Origin: an uncultured Lachnobacterium sp.
GTDB lineage: Bacteria > Bacillota > Clostridia > Lachnospirales > Lachnospiraceae
Assembly: GCA_900546625.1 (NCBI GenBank)
Contig: URDU01000026.1
Coordinates: forward strand, 1-41,327
Length of the DNA: 41,327 nucleotides
Reading direction: 5' to 3'
The notes under the pieces: model-generated
Database searches by the model: none
Told to the model about the DNA's origin: nothing
The model's input: the letters and a program-made list of their open reading frames with translations, nothing else
Shown: positions 25,746-35,284 of the stretch, piece after piece
Layout: the number at the start of each line of letters is the position of its first letter
Position numbering within the stretch: position 1 is the stretch's first letter
Made by a program: the position numbers and the translations under genes

Positions 25746-28553
25746 ATGAAGAAATATGTGATATTGGATATTGATAGGACAATTATTAATGGTACATCAT
25801 GGTACCATGCATGCTCATGCCCAAATTTGTTGATAGATGAGTACAATATTGATAGATTTAAAGAATTAAATAATAAAATGTATGTTCATGGAACTTCAAA
25901 AGACAGGTATGAATTCCGAAAACAAACTTTCGAACTGATTAATAAAAGAGTATCCGAGTCTGCTTATAGAAAATTATCAGAGTGCGGATGTGCAGATGAG
26001 ATATTAATTGGACAAAATGTAAATGAAGTATTTTTTGAGGCTGTAGGTATTTATACATATAAAAAACTAATGAAATCAAATGAAGATTGCAAAAAAATAG
26101 TGGATTTTATTTATAAATATTATTTTGGCGATATTGAGTTTATTTTTTTGACCAGTGGTTATGAACCATTTATGAAAGGCTTGGTAAAAGAATATATGAA
26201 AAGCTTTCATAAAAATTGTACATGGAGAACTATAGGTTCAACAATTAAGTTTAGTAATGGTTGTATATATCTAAAAGAGGTAATGACTCAAGAAAAAAAA
26301 TTCCAGTTTGTAAAAAAAATCATTGATTATGGGAATAGGGTAGTCTTTTTGGCAGATGATTCGGTGGAAGAAAAAGAACTGTTTAGTGTTGTATTTCGTA
26401 ATGGAGGATATGCTTTTAATGTCAGATATGATGAAAAACTTCATGAATCAAATTGGCATGAGCTTATAAATGATATTGAGGATGAAAATGTCTTTTTATC
26501 ATATCTCATGAAAAACAGTGAAGTAGCTCTATCGGATTGTAAAAAAGTTCAAAATAATTTTTTTCGACTTCATATGAATGAAATAGGTGTTATCTGTTTA
26601 AACGATATAGAGTATCAGATTTTTTTGGGAAGTTTCAATAGGGATAAAAAAATAGTTGAGTATATAAAAAAAGTTTCTCATAAAAAGGAAGAAAAATATT
26701 ACTTAAGGGGACGATACTATTACTATTGGCTTCCATCGTATATAACCGGAAGTTTAGAAAGCAAGTATGCGGGGTGGAAGAAAATCGTGATAGATGGAAT
26801 AGATATTATAGAACATATTGCTAGATACAATATCAAGGAAAACAAATATGCGTGCATACTATCATATGTAATTTGTGATCATTTATTATCTGTACTTTAT
26901 TTGGCTATGTACTGTGCGGAAGAGGATGTACTCGATAGAGAAAGAAATGTAATTAGCAGTTACAGACACATTGAGAATTCAGTATGCATTCTAAATAAGA
27001 TATTGTTTTCGGTATTTGATAATAAAATAGAGTATTCTAACCTGGATTCTTTGGTAAAAGAATTGAAAAGCATTTCGTTTGAAGATATGGACATCATAAG
27101 AGAAAATGAAAAATTTTTATTGGAGCTTGATAATTACAACACAATATATGAAGCTGTTTATAATATTATTGATAATTTAAAGGAAAAAGCACAAAAAATT
27201 GACAAGGTAATATACTTTGCGTATGGTGGAATATCTTTGGGGTATGCATTTAAAACCATTATGAAAGAGCTTTTTGATAAAAATGTCGAATTACTACCAA
27301 GTCATTATAGTTCAAAAAGGAATAATACAGAGAGTGGCATTATTGATCGTATTCCAAGGTTTAAATGTGGTGAAAATGGTTGGATGGATGAATCAACAGT
27401 TTTATTACTTGATAATAATGTGACTACCTTTAAGACATTGAGTACTTCTAAATCATATTTACAGAAGAGGGGGAATAAAGTTTATTGTGCAGTAGCAGAG
27501 GTCGATTATAAGAATATATATAAATGGTTGCTGGGAAAGGGGGAGTATGAGGAAATGTGTCATAATTGGTTTGATGTGATTGATGCAAAACCAATTATGA
27601 ATTATTTTAGTGCATATAATACATGGGGAACAAGTGAAACGAGTGCACTTCTGGAACAACTATATTCTCAAGATTTTATTTTCCAAAACACTGACAATCT
27701 TATTCCTAGAAAGATTCATAGTGAGCATAGAAAGATATGCAGAATTCATAATGTATATGATCTTAGACTTGCAATGGAAATGGGGGCAACTATGATTGGA
27801 ATTCATGCTGTTATTAGTTGCAAAGATAAGTATTACAAAATAGAAGACTATCATGGGATAAAGGTTGAATACTACCCTAATCTTCCTGTGCCTGATTATG
27901 AAATAGAGAGCATCAGATATATGGTAAGGTGCCTTCCTGATGGGGTTATGCCAATATTAATTATAGAAAATAAACTGTCAGTCGAGGACATTATGAAAGT
28001 AATAAATATATATGGTTTAAATGTATTTAAATGCGGCATACAAATGCAGTTTAGAACTAATATAGAATATATTAATAAAATAATTGAAATGGGTTTTGAG
28101 CGTGTAATTGTTGCTGTTGGATTAATGCAGAAAGATGTAAAAGAATATCTTGAATTTGTAGATAAAGCTTTGAGAACTTCAAAAGACTTAATTCTGCTTG
28201 ATATGTCAAGGCATCAGCCTCATGTAATAGTAAATGAAAAAGTAATTGACAAATATGATGTTAGTTTTGAGACAAAGTATAATTGTTTGAATAGAATTGT
28301 ATCTTGTCTAAAAAAACTTGAAACATCTGTTTTGTTAGCGGATGATATTATGCCGGATAAAATGATTCTATGTCAGTTGATGTTGCTTTCACAGGGAGTC
28401 AATATTATTGGGCTAGATATGCAAAATAATATTGAGGTTGATAAAACAGAGCAGAAATATTGCAAAATTAAAGAAAATAAAACATCTAAATATCATTATG
28501 CGAAGATAAGAAAATCTGTAGAAAAGATAAAAAAATGGAATATTTTCGAGTAG
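25746..28553 (+). CDS. HAD-phosphoribosyltransferase-TrpF-like fusion protein
   Basis: 935 residues, three recognisable parts. (1) Residues 1-250, HAD phosphohydrolase: Asp8/Asp10 in ILDIDRT, Thr136-Ser137 in FLTSGYEP, Asp204-Asp205 in FLADDS. (2) About 470-620, type I phosphoribosyltransferase fold: YGGISLGYA (Gly494-495) and a PRPP-loop-like LLLDNNVTTFKTL (Asp556-Thr561) in place of the usual DDVVTTGAT. (3) About 655-915, a TIM-barrel segment like phosphoribosylanthranilate isomerase: KICRIHNVYDLRLAMEMGA contains Cys665 at the TrpF catalytic Cys position, LILLD ends in Asp819 at the catalytic Asp position, and LLADDIMPD and INIIGLDM-like strands match its phosphate-binding end. Residues 250-470 are helical and unassigned. 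Start chosen at ATG 25746; no strong ribosome site, so coupling to the previous gene is likely. Predicted role: build and rearrange a phosphoribosyl compound. Confidence 0.72.
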   Translation: MKKYVILDIDRTIINGTSWYHACSCPNLLIDEYNIDRFKELNNKMYVHGTSKDRYEFRKQTFELINKRVSESAYRKLSECGCADEILIGQNVNEVFFEAVGIYTYKKLMKSNEDCKKIVDFIYKYYFGDIEFIFLTSGYEPFMKGLVKEYMKSFHKNCTWRTIGSTIKFSNGCIYLKEVMTQEKKFQFVKKIIDYGNRVVFLADDSVEEKELFSVVFRNGGYAFNVRYDEKLHESNWHELINDIEDENVFLSYLMKNSEVALSDCKKVQNNFFRLHMNEIGVICLNDIEYQIFLGSFNRDKKIVEYIKKVSHKKEEKYYLRGRYYYYWLPSYITGSLESKYAGWKKIVIDGIDIIEHIARYNIKENKYACILSYVICDHLLSVLYLAMYCAEEDVLDRERNVISSYRHIENSVCILNKILFSVFDNKIEYSNLDSLVKELKSISFEDMDIIRENEKFLLELDNYNTIYEAVYNIIDNLKEKAQKIDKVIYFAYGGISLGYAFKTIMKELFDKNVELLPSHYSSKRNNTESGIIDRIPRFKCGENGWMDESTVLLLDNNVTTFKTLSTSKSYLQKRGNKVYCAVAEVDYKNIYKWLLGKGEYEEMCHNWFDVIDAKPIMNYFSAYNTWGTSETSALLEQLYSQDFIFQNTDNLIPRKIHSEHRKICRIHNVYDLRLAMEMGATMIGIHAVISCKDKYYKIEDYHGIKVEYYPNLPVPDYEIESIRYMVRCLPDGVMPILIIENKLSVEDIMKVINIYGLNVFKCGIQMQFRTNIEYINKIIEMGFERVIVAVGLMQKDVKEYLEFVDKALRTSKDLILLDMSRHQPHVIVNEKVIDKYDVSFETKYNCLNRIVSCLKKLETSVLLADDIMPDKMILCQLMLLSQGVNIIGLDMQNNIEVDKTEQKYCKIKENKTSKYHYAKIRKSVEKIKKWNIFE

Positions 28554-28624
28554 CCTATAACAGAAATAAACAGCGGAGCCTGATTTTATAATAAACTATG
28601 CATTGAAGTAAGGATAAATGAGAT

Positions 28625-29746
28625 ATGGAAGAGAATATGAATCTTAAGATTAAGTTCTACAATAATCATTTTACGAAGAAAATTGATAACAAAAAAGGGA
28701 TGAATATATATAATCAGAATGGTCAGGAATATCTGATAGTCGAAAGAGATTATATATATGATCTAAAACTGAGTGATAGTCTGAAGGATGATTACACTAG
28801 TAAGGTGATTAGTGATGGAAATCATCAATGTTCTTTTATTGTTGATTTTAATGGAATTGATAATTTCATAGCTTCGAAATCATTGATATTTAATGATTAT
28901 GATGTAAGAGAACTTGTTATTAAACATTTAAATTTGGTAGAGGGAAAATTCAAAAGATTTGGAGCATCAGGTTCAAGACCAAGTGAAAAACATCCTGGAG
29001 GGGAAGTTGTAGAATTACAGACAATTGATGTGAAAAATAAAACAGGATGTGCAGGAAGTGTAAGTGGATATTTGGATATGTCAAATAATGAATACAGTAA
29101 AGCGATTTCTTTATCTGAAGATGGATTAACACTTAGAGAAGAACGTACTGTCTATTCGCATACTATATGGATTCCCGAAAATAGCAAGCCTATAATAGTA
29201 AGGGTGCAATCAAATATAAAAGGATTAAGCCTGCTTTCTGTAATATTGGAAGAGTGCAAAAAAATGAAAATACATGCTTGTGGAATTTCTGTTGCAATTG
29301 ATGGAATGAAGACATTAGGAATTAAAGGAAGGGTGTTAAAGAATATACCTATACAACCATTTAAAGAACTACAGGAAGCGACAGATATTGCTGTAGAGAA
29401 GGAATTTTTAATGCCTAAATGTTCAACATTTTTAATGTATGGAACCTTATATAACAGGTTTGAACCCGAATGGAGAGAATTTACTAAAGGAAGGCAATAC
29501 GAAAAGAGAGGGCATTATCATGCAAAAATAAATGGAGACTATCTAGAAAATGTTCACGAGGTATTTCATGTCCGAGATGTATTCTTGAACAAAGAACAAT
29601 GTGTGGAGATTAGTATCTATCCAGCAAGTAAAACATATAGGATTATACCTATAACAAAAAAAGGTAACGAGTACATTACGTGTTCTTTTGAGAAAAATAT
29701 AAATAAATATGTGGAAAATTATTGCAATTATGATTATTATTTATAA
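28625..29746 (+). CDS. Hypothetical protein, 373 aa
   Basis: I do not recognise this family. The protein is soluble, with no signal peptide or membrane segment. Visible features are a Gly/Ser-rich GASGSRPSEKHPGGEVVEL near residue 117, KTGCAGSVSGYLDMS near 140, an Ala/Gly stretch HACGISVAIDGMKTLGIKGR near 220, and a basic, aromatic stretch with several His near 295-320 (KRGHYHAKING, NVHEVFHVRDV). It lies 71 bp after the fusion protein in the same direction, so it is probably part of the same pathway. The IS element begins 2 bp after its stop codon; the gene itself appears intact. Confidence 0.7.
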   Translation: MEENMNLKIKFYNNHFTKKIDNKKGMNIYNQNGQEYLIVERDYIYDLKLSDSLKDDYTSKVISDGNHQCSFIVDFNGIDNFIASKSLIFNDYDVRELVIKHLNLVEGKFKRFGASGSRPSEKHPGGEVVELQTIDVKNKTGCAGSVSGYLDMSNNEYSKAISLSEDGLTLREERTVYSHTIWIPENSKPIIVRVQSNIKGLSLLSVILEECKKMKIHACGISVAIDGMKTLGIKGRVLKNIPIQPFKELQEATDIAVEKEFLMPKCSTFLMYGTLYNRFEPEWREFTKGRQYEKRGHYHAKINGDYLENVHEVFHVRDVFLNKEQCVEISIYPASKTYRIIPITKKGNEYITCSFEKNINKYVENYCNYDYYL

Positions 29747-29748
29747 AT

Positions 29749-30961
29749 AGTGTCTGCTTCGGACAAAATAAAATTGCCTTAAAGCACTGAAAATACTGAC
29801 TTTATAACCATTTTATAGAAGTGCAAAGAAATATGCGCTTGCACAATAAAAGGCTTGCACTTGAGGAGAATGGTTATGTATAAATTTGATAAAAATCATC
29901 AGTTTGGTCTTGCAGATTTTAATCAGCCTATGGGTCTGAAAATGAATCCTGAAAACCGTTGGGTAAAGAAAGCTGAAAAGATTCCATGGGAAGCCATCGA
30001 AGAGAAATATGCAGCTCTCTTTCCTGGTAAGAAAGAAATGCCGCCTAAACCGCTAAGGACTGCACTAGGATCCCTGCTCATACAAAAACAACTTCAATTC
30101 TCAGATAGAGAACTGGTAGAGGAAATACGAGAAAATCCATATTTTCAGTACTTCATCGGACTTCCCGGATACCAAGATACAATACCATTTGTTCCTTCAC
30201 TTCTCGTGGAGTTTCGTAAACGTTTGACAGCAGAGGTGTTAGAAGAAATCGATTTGTGTGATGATCTTTCCAAACAGCTTGCAACAATTAGAACACTTGT
30301 TGAACAACAGCAATACATGTATGAAAACAAGGTTCATAGTGTTCCTGATAGAATTGTTAGTATCAGTCAGCCGTACATCAGACCTATCGCAAGAGGAAAA
30401 GCAAAAGCACCAGTTGAGTTTGGAGCAAAGCTTGATCTGAGTATTGACGAAAATGGCATTGCAAGATTAGAAAGATTATCCTTTGATGCTGACAACGAAT
30501 CTGATGTATTCATAACAGCAGTTGAAAACTATAAAAGTCGAACAGGACATTATCCTGAAAGAGTTCTTGTAGATCAGATATATCGAAACCGTACGAATAG
30601 AGCGTTCTGTTCGGAACATGGAATTCGAATTTCCGGTCCTGCGCTTGGTCGTCCTAAAAAGGACAACAAGGTTGACAAAAAACAGGAATACATTGATAAC
30701 AATGACAGAATAGAAGTTGAGCGAGCATTTAGTTTGGCAAAACGCAGATATGGTCTTGGTTTAATAACAGCGAAGTTGGATACCAATACCAAAAGCTCAA
30801 TCGCTTTATCAATCATTGCAATGAACGTAAACCTCTTAACGGTGGTTTCGTTTGCTCAAATTTTAGTTTCATTATTTTCAAGGAACAAACTAATGCATTG
30901 CACTGTAAAATATATGAAAAACAAGTCCTATAAAGATTTAGCGATTTGTTGAGCAGACACT
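29749..30961 (+). mobile_element. IS5-like insertion sequence with internal deletion
   Basis: A 1213-bp element ends in exact 10-bp inverted repeats, AGTGTCTGCT at 29749-29758 and AGCAGACACT at 30952-30961. It is flanked by the 4-bp direct repeat AAAT at 29745-29748 and 30962-30965, a normal target duplication size for this group. The single transposase gene lacks an internal segment, so this copy is probably immobile on its own. It sits between two co-directional genes of the island operon without breaking either. Confidence 0.82.
29876..30952 (+). pseudogene. IS5-family-like transposase, internally deleted
   Basis: 358 residues. The N-terminal DUF772-type domain is clear (NRWVKKAEKIPWEAIEEKY, then RTALGSLLIQKQLQFSDREL and NPYFQYFIGLPGYQ). 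The C-terminal catalytic part is also clear (PVEFGAKLDLS, RVLVDQIYRNRTNRAFC, and RIEVERAFSLAKRRYGL with the final Glu). Between residues about 124 and 130 (EIDLCDD joined to LSKQLATIRTL) the segment that normally carries the first catalytic Asp and more than 100 residues is missing. The frame stays open across the junction. The start at 29876 follows AGGAGA; upstream in-frame ATG and TTG codons are alternatives. The stop overlaps the right inverted repeat. Confidence 0.75.
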
Positions 30962-30997
30962 AAATATTAAATAAAAAAGGAAAAGGTGGAAATATCT

Positions 30998-31780
30998 ATG
31001 GTAAACGAAAAAAAAATGATTGTTACTGATTTGGATGGAACTTTATTAAAGAATGATAAGACAATTTCAAAGAACACAATTGAAGCTATAAATGAGCTTA
31101 GAATGAGAGGTCATAAGTTTGTTATTGCAACAGCACGTCCATTGAGAGCAGCAAAAAAATTTCTTGAAAGTGTAGAAACAGATGCTGGGATTTATCATAA
31201 TGGTGCCCTTATCTATAAGTTAGGGGAGAAGATGGATGGATTTCAAATTGATAGCGTGAAAAAGCTAGTTGACCAAGTATTAAATAAATACCCGAAAGCT
31301 TCGATTGCAGTTGAATCGGATGATGTTTTATACTCCAACTTTAATGTTGAACATTTATGGCCTGGAACGGATTACATTATAACAGCAGCAGATTTTGCAG
31401 AGCTGGAAGGAAAAAAGGCAGACAAAGTTATAATAGAGGTTTCTTCGATGGAAGATATGGAGAGGTATAAAGAATTTTTGTCGGATGACTTATATATCCA
31501 ATTGTCTGAGAACAAAATAGGAATGATTATGAAGAAGAATGCGACAAAAAGTAATGGTATTATATTCTTGGCACAAAGTTATGGAATAAACATAGATGAT
31601 GTAATCTGTTTTGGAGACGATTATAACGACATAGATATGCTGACTTTATGTGGAACTGGAATTTGTATGGCAAATGGTGTGCAAAAAGCAAAAGACGCAG
31701 CAGATGTTCTGTGCGACACTAATGAAAATGATGGCGTTGCTAAGTGGATAAAAGAAAACATTTTATCTAATCAACAGTGA
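30998..31780 (+). CDS. Cof-type (HAD-IIB) phosphatase
   Basis: About 260 residues. Motif I is TDLDGTLLKND, motif II lies in FVIATARPLRAA, and the late motifs are KSNGI and CFGDDYNDIDML. The cap position and length fit Cof-type sugar-phosphate or nucleotide phosphatases. I start at ATG 30998 behind AGGTGG; an in-frame GTG at 30986 lies within that ribosome site region. It is the first gene after the IS element, and the CYTH gene follows it closely, so it is probably a dephosphorylating step of the same pathway. Confidence 0.85.
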   Translation: MVNEKKMIVTDLDGTLLKNDKTISKNTIEAINELRMRGHKFVIATARPLRAAKKFLESVETDAGIYHNGALIYKLGEKMDGFQIDSVKKLVDQVLNKYPKASIAVESDDVLYSNFNVEHLWPGTDYIITAADFAELEGKKADKVIIEVSSMEDMERYKEFLSDDLYIQLSENKIGMIMKKNATKSNGIIFLAQSYGINIDDVICFGDDYNDIDMLTLCGTGICMANGVQKAKDAADVLCDTNENDGVAKWIKENILSNQQ

Positions 31781-31791
31781 GGTACAAACTA

Positions 31792-32346
31792 ATGATAGAA
31801 AAGGAGATTAAAATTCTTCTGTCTAAAGAGCAGTATGAAAAGATAGAAAAGGTTTTTTCGTGGAAAAAGAAATTTACCCAAATAAATTTTTACTACGGAG
31901 ATTTGGAAAAAATTGATGAAAACGGTGAACTGACAGTAAGGGTGAGGCAGAATGGAGATAATTATAAGTTGCAGATAAAAAAGCCTGTGGTGTATGATGA
32001 GGCGTTGCATATTAAAGAGGAATATGAGAGAGATATAAAGGATCTTCCTGATAAAATATTGGGAGAGCAGCTTAAAGATATTTTGGGTATGGATTTTCCA
32101 GACTTTTATATGCTTGGAAAACTGGAAACTCAAAGAAAGGTATTTTATCCAAATCGAGATGTAGAAATTAGCTTGGATATGAGTACTTATTTTGGTAAGG
32201 TGGATTACGAGATTGAAATTGAATTTGGTAAAGAAGTGCCGAGTGAGCTGCTTTTATTACTCGCTGATAACGGAATTAAACCGAAAGAAAAGACTGATGG
32301 AAAGTTTGCAAGATTTATGAGTGGGTATCTAAAGATTAATAAATAG
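31792..32346 (+). CDS. CYTH-domain protein (triphosphate tunnel enzyme)
   Basis: 184 residues. The N-terminal EKEIK (Glu3-Glu5-Lys7) is the ExExK signature of CYTH/triphosphate tunnel metalloenzymes. It is followed by the alternating basic and acidic strands of the tunnel (LTVRVRQNGDNYKLQIKK, EEYERDI, VEISLDMSTYFGKVDYEIEIEF and a final DGKFARFM). Family members hydrolyse or cyclise triphosphates, for example thiamine triphosphatases and class IV adenylate cyclases. Start at ATG 31792 behind GAGGT; a GTG at 31777 overlapping the previous stop is an alternative. Placed beside a HAD phosphatase, it may process a triphosphate-bearing intermediate. Confidence 0.85.
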   Translation: MIEKEIKILLSKEQYEKIEKVFSWKKKFTQINFYYGDLEKIDENGELTVRVRQNGDNYKLQIKKPVVYDEALHIKEEYERDIKDLPDKILGEQLKDILGMDFPDFYMLGKLETQRKVFYPNRDVEISLDMSTYFGKVDYEIEIEFGKEVPSELLLLLADNGIKPKEKTDGKFARFMSGYLKINK

Positions 32347-32413
32347 AAAAATATCTGTAACTAATCATTTTGTTAGATATTGTAATAATAACGGAGGAAT
32401 TTAAGCGGACAGT

Positions 32414-33598
32414 ATGAGAGAGATAATCAAAGTTAAGAATGTATCTAAAGTATATAAAATTAACAAGAGAAAAAGCGGATTGTTTGGAGCTGTATTAAAC
32501 CTATTTGCACCAAGATACGAAAAGAAAATAGCTGTGAGCGATATGAATTTCTCTATAGAAGAAGGAGAGGCGGTTGCATTTATCGGGTCGAATGGTGCAG
32601 GAAAATCTACAACCATCAAGATGCTGTCGGGAATACTTTATCCATCTGAAGGTGAAATTACTGTTGCGAGTTATGTTCCGTACAAACAGAGAAAAAAATA
32701 TGTTTCAAATATTGGGGTTGTATTAGGACAAAAATCGCAGCTAGTATGGGATTTACCTGTGAGAGATGGTTATGAGCTTATTAGGCATATTTATAAGATT
32801 TCGAAAGAGGATTATGAAAAAAGATTGGATGAGTTTATAGAAATGCTTGATATGAAAGAGTTCATAAATCAGCCAGTCAGACAGTTATCACTTGGACAGA
32901 AGATGAGGGCAGAGATAGTTGCTACTATGCTACATAATCCTAAGATAATTTTTCTCGACGAGCCGACGATAGGTCTTGATTTGGTAGCAAAGAAGAAAAT
33001 ACAGGACTTTATTAGAACAATAAATAAAAAATATAATGTTACAATCATTTTTACGACTCATGACATGCAGGACATAGTTTCTACTTGTGAAAGACTTATC
33101 ATCATAGATAAGGGAAAAAAGATATATGATGGTGCTGTAAAGAATGTGAAGGAATTATGTGATGATGTTAAGATTTTAAGAGTTGAGATGGCACAAGGGG
33201 AAAAAGTTTCTAACGATGGTTTGCTTAACATAAAAGAATGTGATGAAAATATCGTTGAAATAATGTTTGAAAAGCCTAAGTTACAATTGGAGCGTGTTAG
33301 CAAATATCTAAATGATAATTACTTGGTGAAAAGCATCCGTCCAATGTCAAGTGAGCAAGATATCCTTGAGGTGGTTACGAAAGATTCACAGATGATTGTC
33401 GACACAACCATTTATGAAAGCGAAAAGATACATGATAATCACTTCAGGATAAAACTAAAGGATGTTAATACCCAACTTGGAGCAACACTTAACAAATTTG
33501 TTACCGAATATGATATTAAAGATGTTCTGATAAAAGAACCAGAAATTTCCGAGATAGTCTACAATATCTACGAGGGAAAGGTAGAGCTGAAAAAATGA
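32414..33598 (+). CDS. ABC exporter ATPase, ABC-2 type
   Basis: 394 residues. Walker A GSNGAGKST lies at 58-66, followed by a Q-loop region (GVVLGQKSQLVWDLPV), the signature LSLGQKMRA, Walker B IIFLDEPTIGLD and H-loop TTHDM. The long N-terminal KINKRKSGLFGAVLNLFAPRYE insert before the first strand and the C-terminal domain after residue 240 are typical of the subgroup working with DUF990-like permeases. The GGAGG ribosome site is about 17 nt upstream of this ATG, an unusually long spacing, and an in-frame stop prevents an earlier start. It overlaps the next gene by 4 nt. Confidence 0.92.
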   Translation: MREIIKVKNVSKVYKINKRKSGLFGAVLNLFAPRYEKKIAVSDMNFSIEEGEAVAFIGSNGAGKSTTIKMLSGILYPSEGEITVASYVPYKQRKKYVSNIGVVLGQKSQLVWDLPVRDGYELIRHIYKISKEDYEKRLDEFIEMLDMKEFINQPVRQLSLGQKMRAEIVATMLHNPKIIFLDEPTIGLDLVAKKKIQDFIRTINKKYNVTIIFTTHDMQDIVSTCERLIIIDKGKKIYDGAVKNVKELCDDVKILRVEMAQGEKVSNDGLLNIKECDENIVEIMFEKPKLQLERVSKYLNDNYLVKSIRPMSSEQDILEVVTKDSQMIVDTTIYESEKIHDNHFRIKLKDVNTQLGATLNKFVTEYDIKDVLIKEPEISEIVYNIYEGKVELKK

Positions 33599-34386
33599 AG
33601 TACTTATTTTTTTTGAAAAGAGCTTTAAAAAATAATACCATATATCGTTTTGATTATTTTTTAGGATGTCTTAATGTATGTATACAGATATTCATTTCTT
33701 GTGAAATATGGAAAGCACTTTATATTACAAATCATGTCTCAGGGAAAGTATCACTGAATGTTGTTCTTACAAGTTTTATTATTAATCTTGGTTTATCTAA
33801 TATTTATTCGATTGATGATTTGACGGTTCAGAGAAAATTTTGTGATGGAACGATCATTTGTGAGTTATTAAAACCAATTAACTATCGCATATATTTGTTG
33901 GCTGATACTGTTGGAAATATTCTATTCAAGCTTTTATTTAACCTTATACCATGTTCGGCAATTATGATTATAGTGTATAGAAATTATTTTATTTTCTGCA
34001 TAAATCCATGTAGCTTATGTGTGTTTTTCTTAAGTATTATACTTGGATTCATGGTTCTTTGGGAAATTAGCTCAATTGTTCAAATGCTTTGCTTTTGGAT
34101 TGTAAACGTGTGGAGTATATCGACAATTAAAGATGTTTTTATAAATGTTCTTGCGGGCACAATATTGCCAGTATGGTATCTGCCTGAAGCAATTCAAAAC
34201 ATCATAAAGTACACGCCCTTTGCGGCTATATACATAACTCCATTAAAAATTTATCTAAACCAGATGGGAACAAAACAACAGATAGAAGCATTATTGATGC
34301 AATTGATATGGATTATAATACTTGCATTGTTTGGAAATCTTTTGTGGCATATGGGTAAGAAAAAACTTGTGGTGCAAGGAGGGTGA
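33595..34386 (+). CDS. ABC-2 permease (DUF990-like), first subunit
   Basis: 263 residues with about six membrane helices. The short N-terminal KYLFFLKRALKNNTIYRFDYFLG precedes the first helix, as in the ABC2_membrane_6 group. The central stretch DGTIICELLKPINYRIYLL and the late WYLPEAIQNIIKYTPFAAIYITPLKIY are also typical. The start ATG overlaps the ATPase stop. With the next gene it forms a heterodimeric channel, probably for export of the pathway product. Confidence 0.88.
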   Translation: MKYLFFLKRALKNNTIYRFDYFLGCLNVCIQIFISCEIWKALYITNHVSGKVSLNVVLTSFIINLGLSNIYSIDDLTVQRKFCDGTIICELLKPINYRIYLLADTVGNILFKLLFNLIPCSAIMIIVYRNYFIFCINPCSLCVFFLSIILGFMVLWEISSIVQMLCFWIVNVWSISTIKDVFINVLAGTILPVWYLPEAIQNIIKYTPFAAIYITPLKIYLNQMGTKQQIEALLMQLIWIIILALFGNLLWHMGKKKLVVQGG

Positions 34387-34391
34387 TATCA

Positions 34392-35201
34392 ATGAGAGAT
34401 GCATTTTCGCTTTATTTTTATTACTGTAAAACATCTATGAAAGCTTGGTTTCAGTATAGGGTAGATGCTTTTCTTAGAATATTTGCGGTAATGGCAAGAG
34501 AGTCAACAGCCGTTATCATAATGTATATTACTTTTCTAAGTTTCAAAAACATTGGTGGTTGGACAATAAATGAATTGTTGTTTTTGTTCAGTTTTATGTT
34601 TTTGACATACGGAATATTTATTATTTTTTTCACCGGATTGAGGGATTTTCAGTATATGGTGATACAGGGTGATTTAGATAAGCTGTTGATTAGACCTCGG
34701 GGAGTGTTATTTCAGCTTCTGGCGTCTAATTCTGATTGGTTTGCAGCACTTGGTCATGGATTGCTCGGAATAGTGGTTTTTATATATTCATCTTCAAAAA
34801 TAAGTATTGAATGGACTATGCAAAAAATTATACTGGCATGTTCATGTGTGTGCAGCGGTGTATTGATACAAGGGGCACTTTTCCTTATGTTTGCTTCACT
34901 GAGCTTTTTTATTGTTAAGACGGACAATTTGAGAAATGTTCTGTATTGGAACATTAAAAGTTTTATGGGCTATCCGATAAGTATATATCCAAAATTGATC
35001 CAATATTTTGTTGTCTATATAATTCCGCTGGCTTTTGTTAATTACTTTCCTTCACAGTTGTTGATGGGGGTTTTTAAGGAAGGTAACATTTTTCCAGCAG
35101 TGTACATTTCGATATCTGCTGCTCTTGGAATGGTTTTGTTCGGGTTAAGTTATCTTTTCTGGCGATTCAGTCTTAGGTTCTATGCCAGCACTGGAAGTTG
35201 A
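34392..35201 (+). CDS. ABC-2 permease (DUF990-like), second subunit
   Basis: About 269 residues with six predicted membrane helices. The stretch GDLDKLLIRPRGVLFQLLAS mirrors the LLKP element of the first subunit, and the tail PLAFVNYFPSQLLMG fits the family. The start at 34392 has an ideal AAGGAGG at 9 nt; the GTG at 34383 is only one base from that site and unlikely. The gene ends the transporter set; the next gene follows after 83 bp. Confidence 0.88.
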   Translation: MRDAFSLYFYYCKTSMKAWFQYRVDAFLRIFAVMARESTAVIIMYITFLSFKNIGGWTINELLFLFSFMFLTYGIFIIFFTGLRDFQYMVIQGDLDKLLIRPRGVLFQLLASNSDWFAALGHGLLGIVVFIYSSSKISIEWTMQKIILACSCVCSGVLIQGALFLMFASLSFFIVKTDNLRNVLYWNIKSFMGYPISIYPKLIQYFVVYIIPLAFVNYFPSQLLMGVFKEGNIFPAVYISISAALGMVLFGLSYLFWRFSLRFYASTGS

Positions 35202-35284
35202 TAATACAGAATTGTATAAAAGCTGAAAGGACAGAGATATAAGGTAAAAAAGGATAAATTATATCAAAGAAAGGAAATGAAAAA

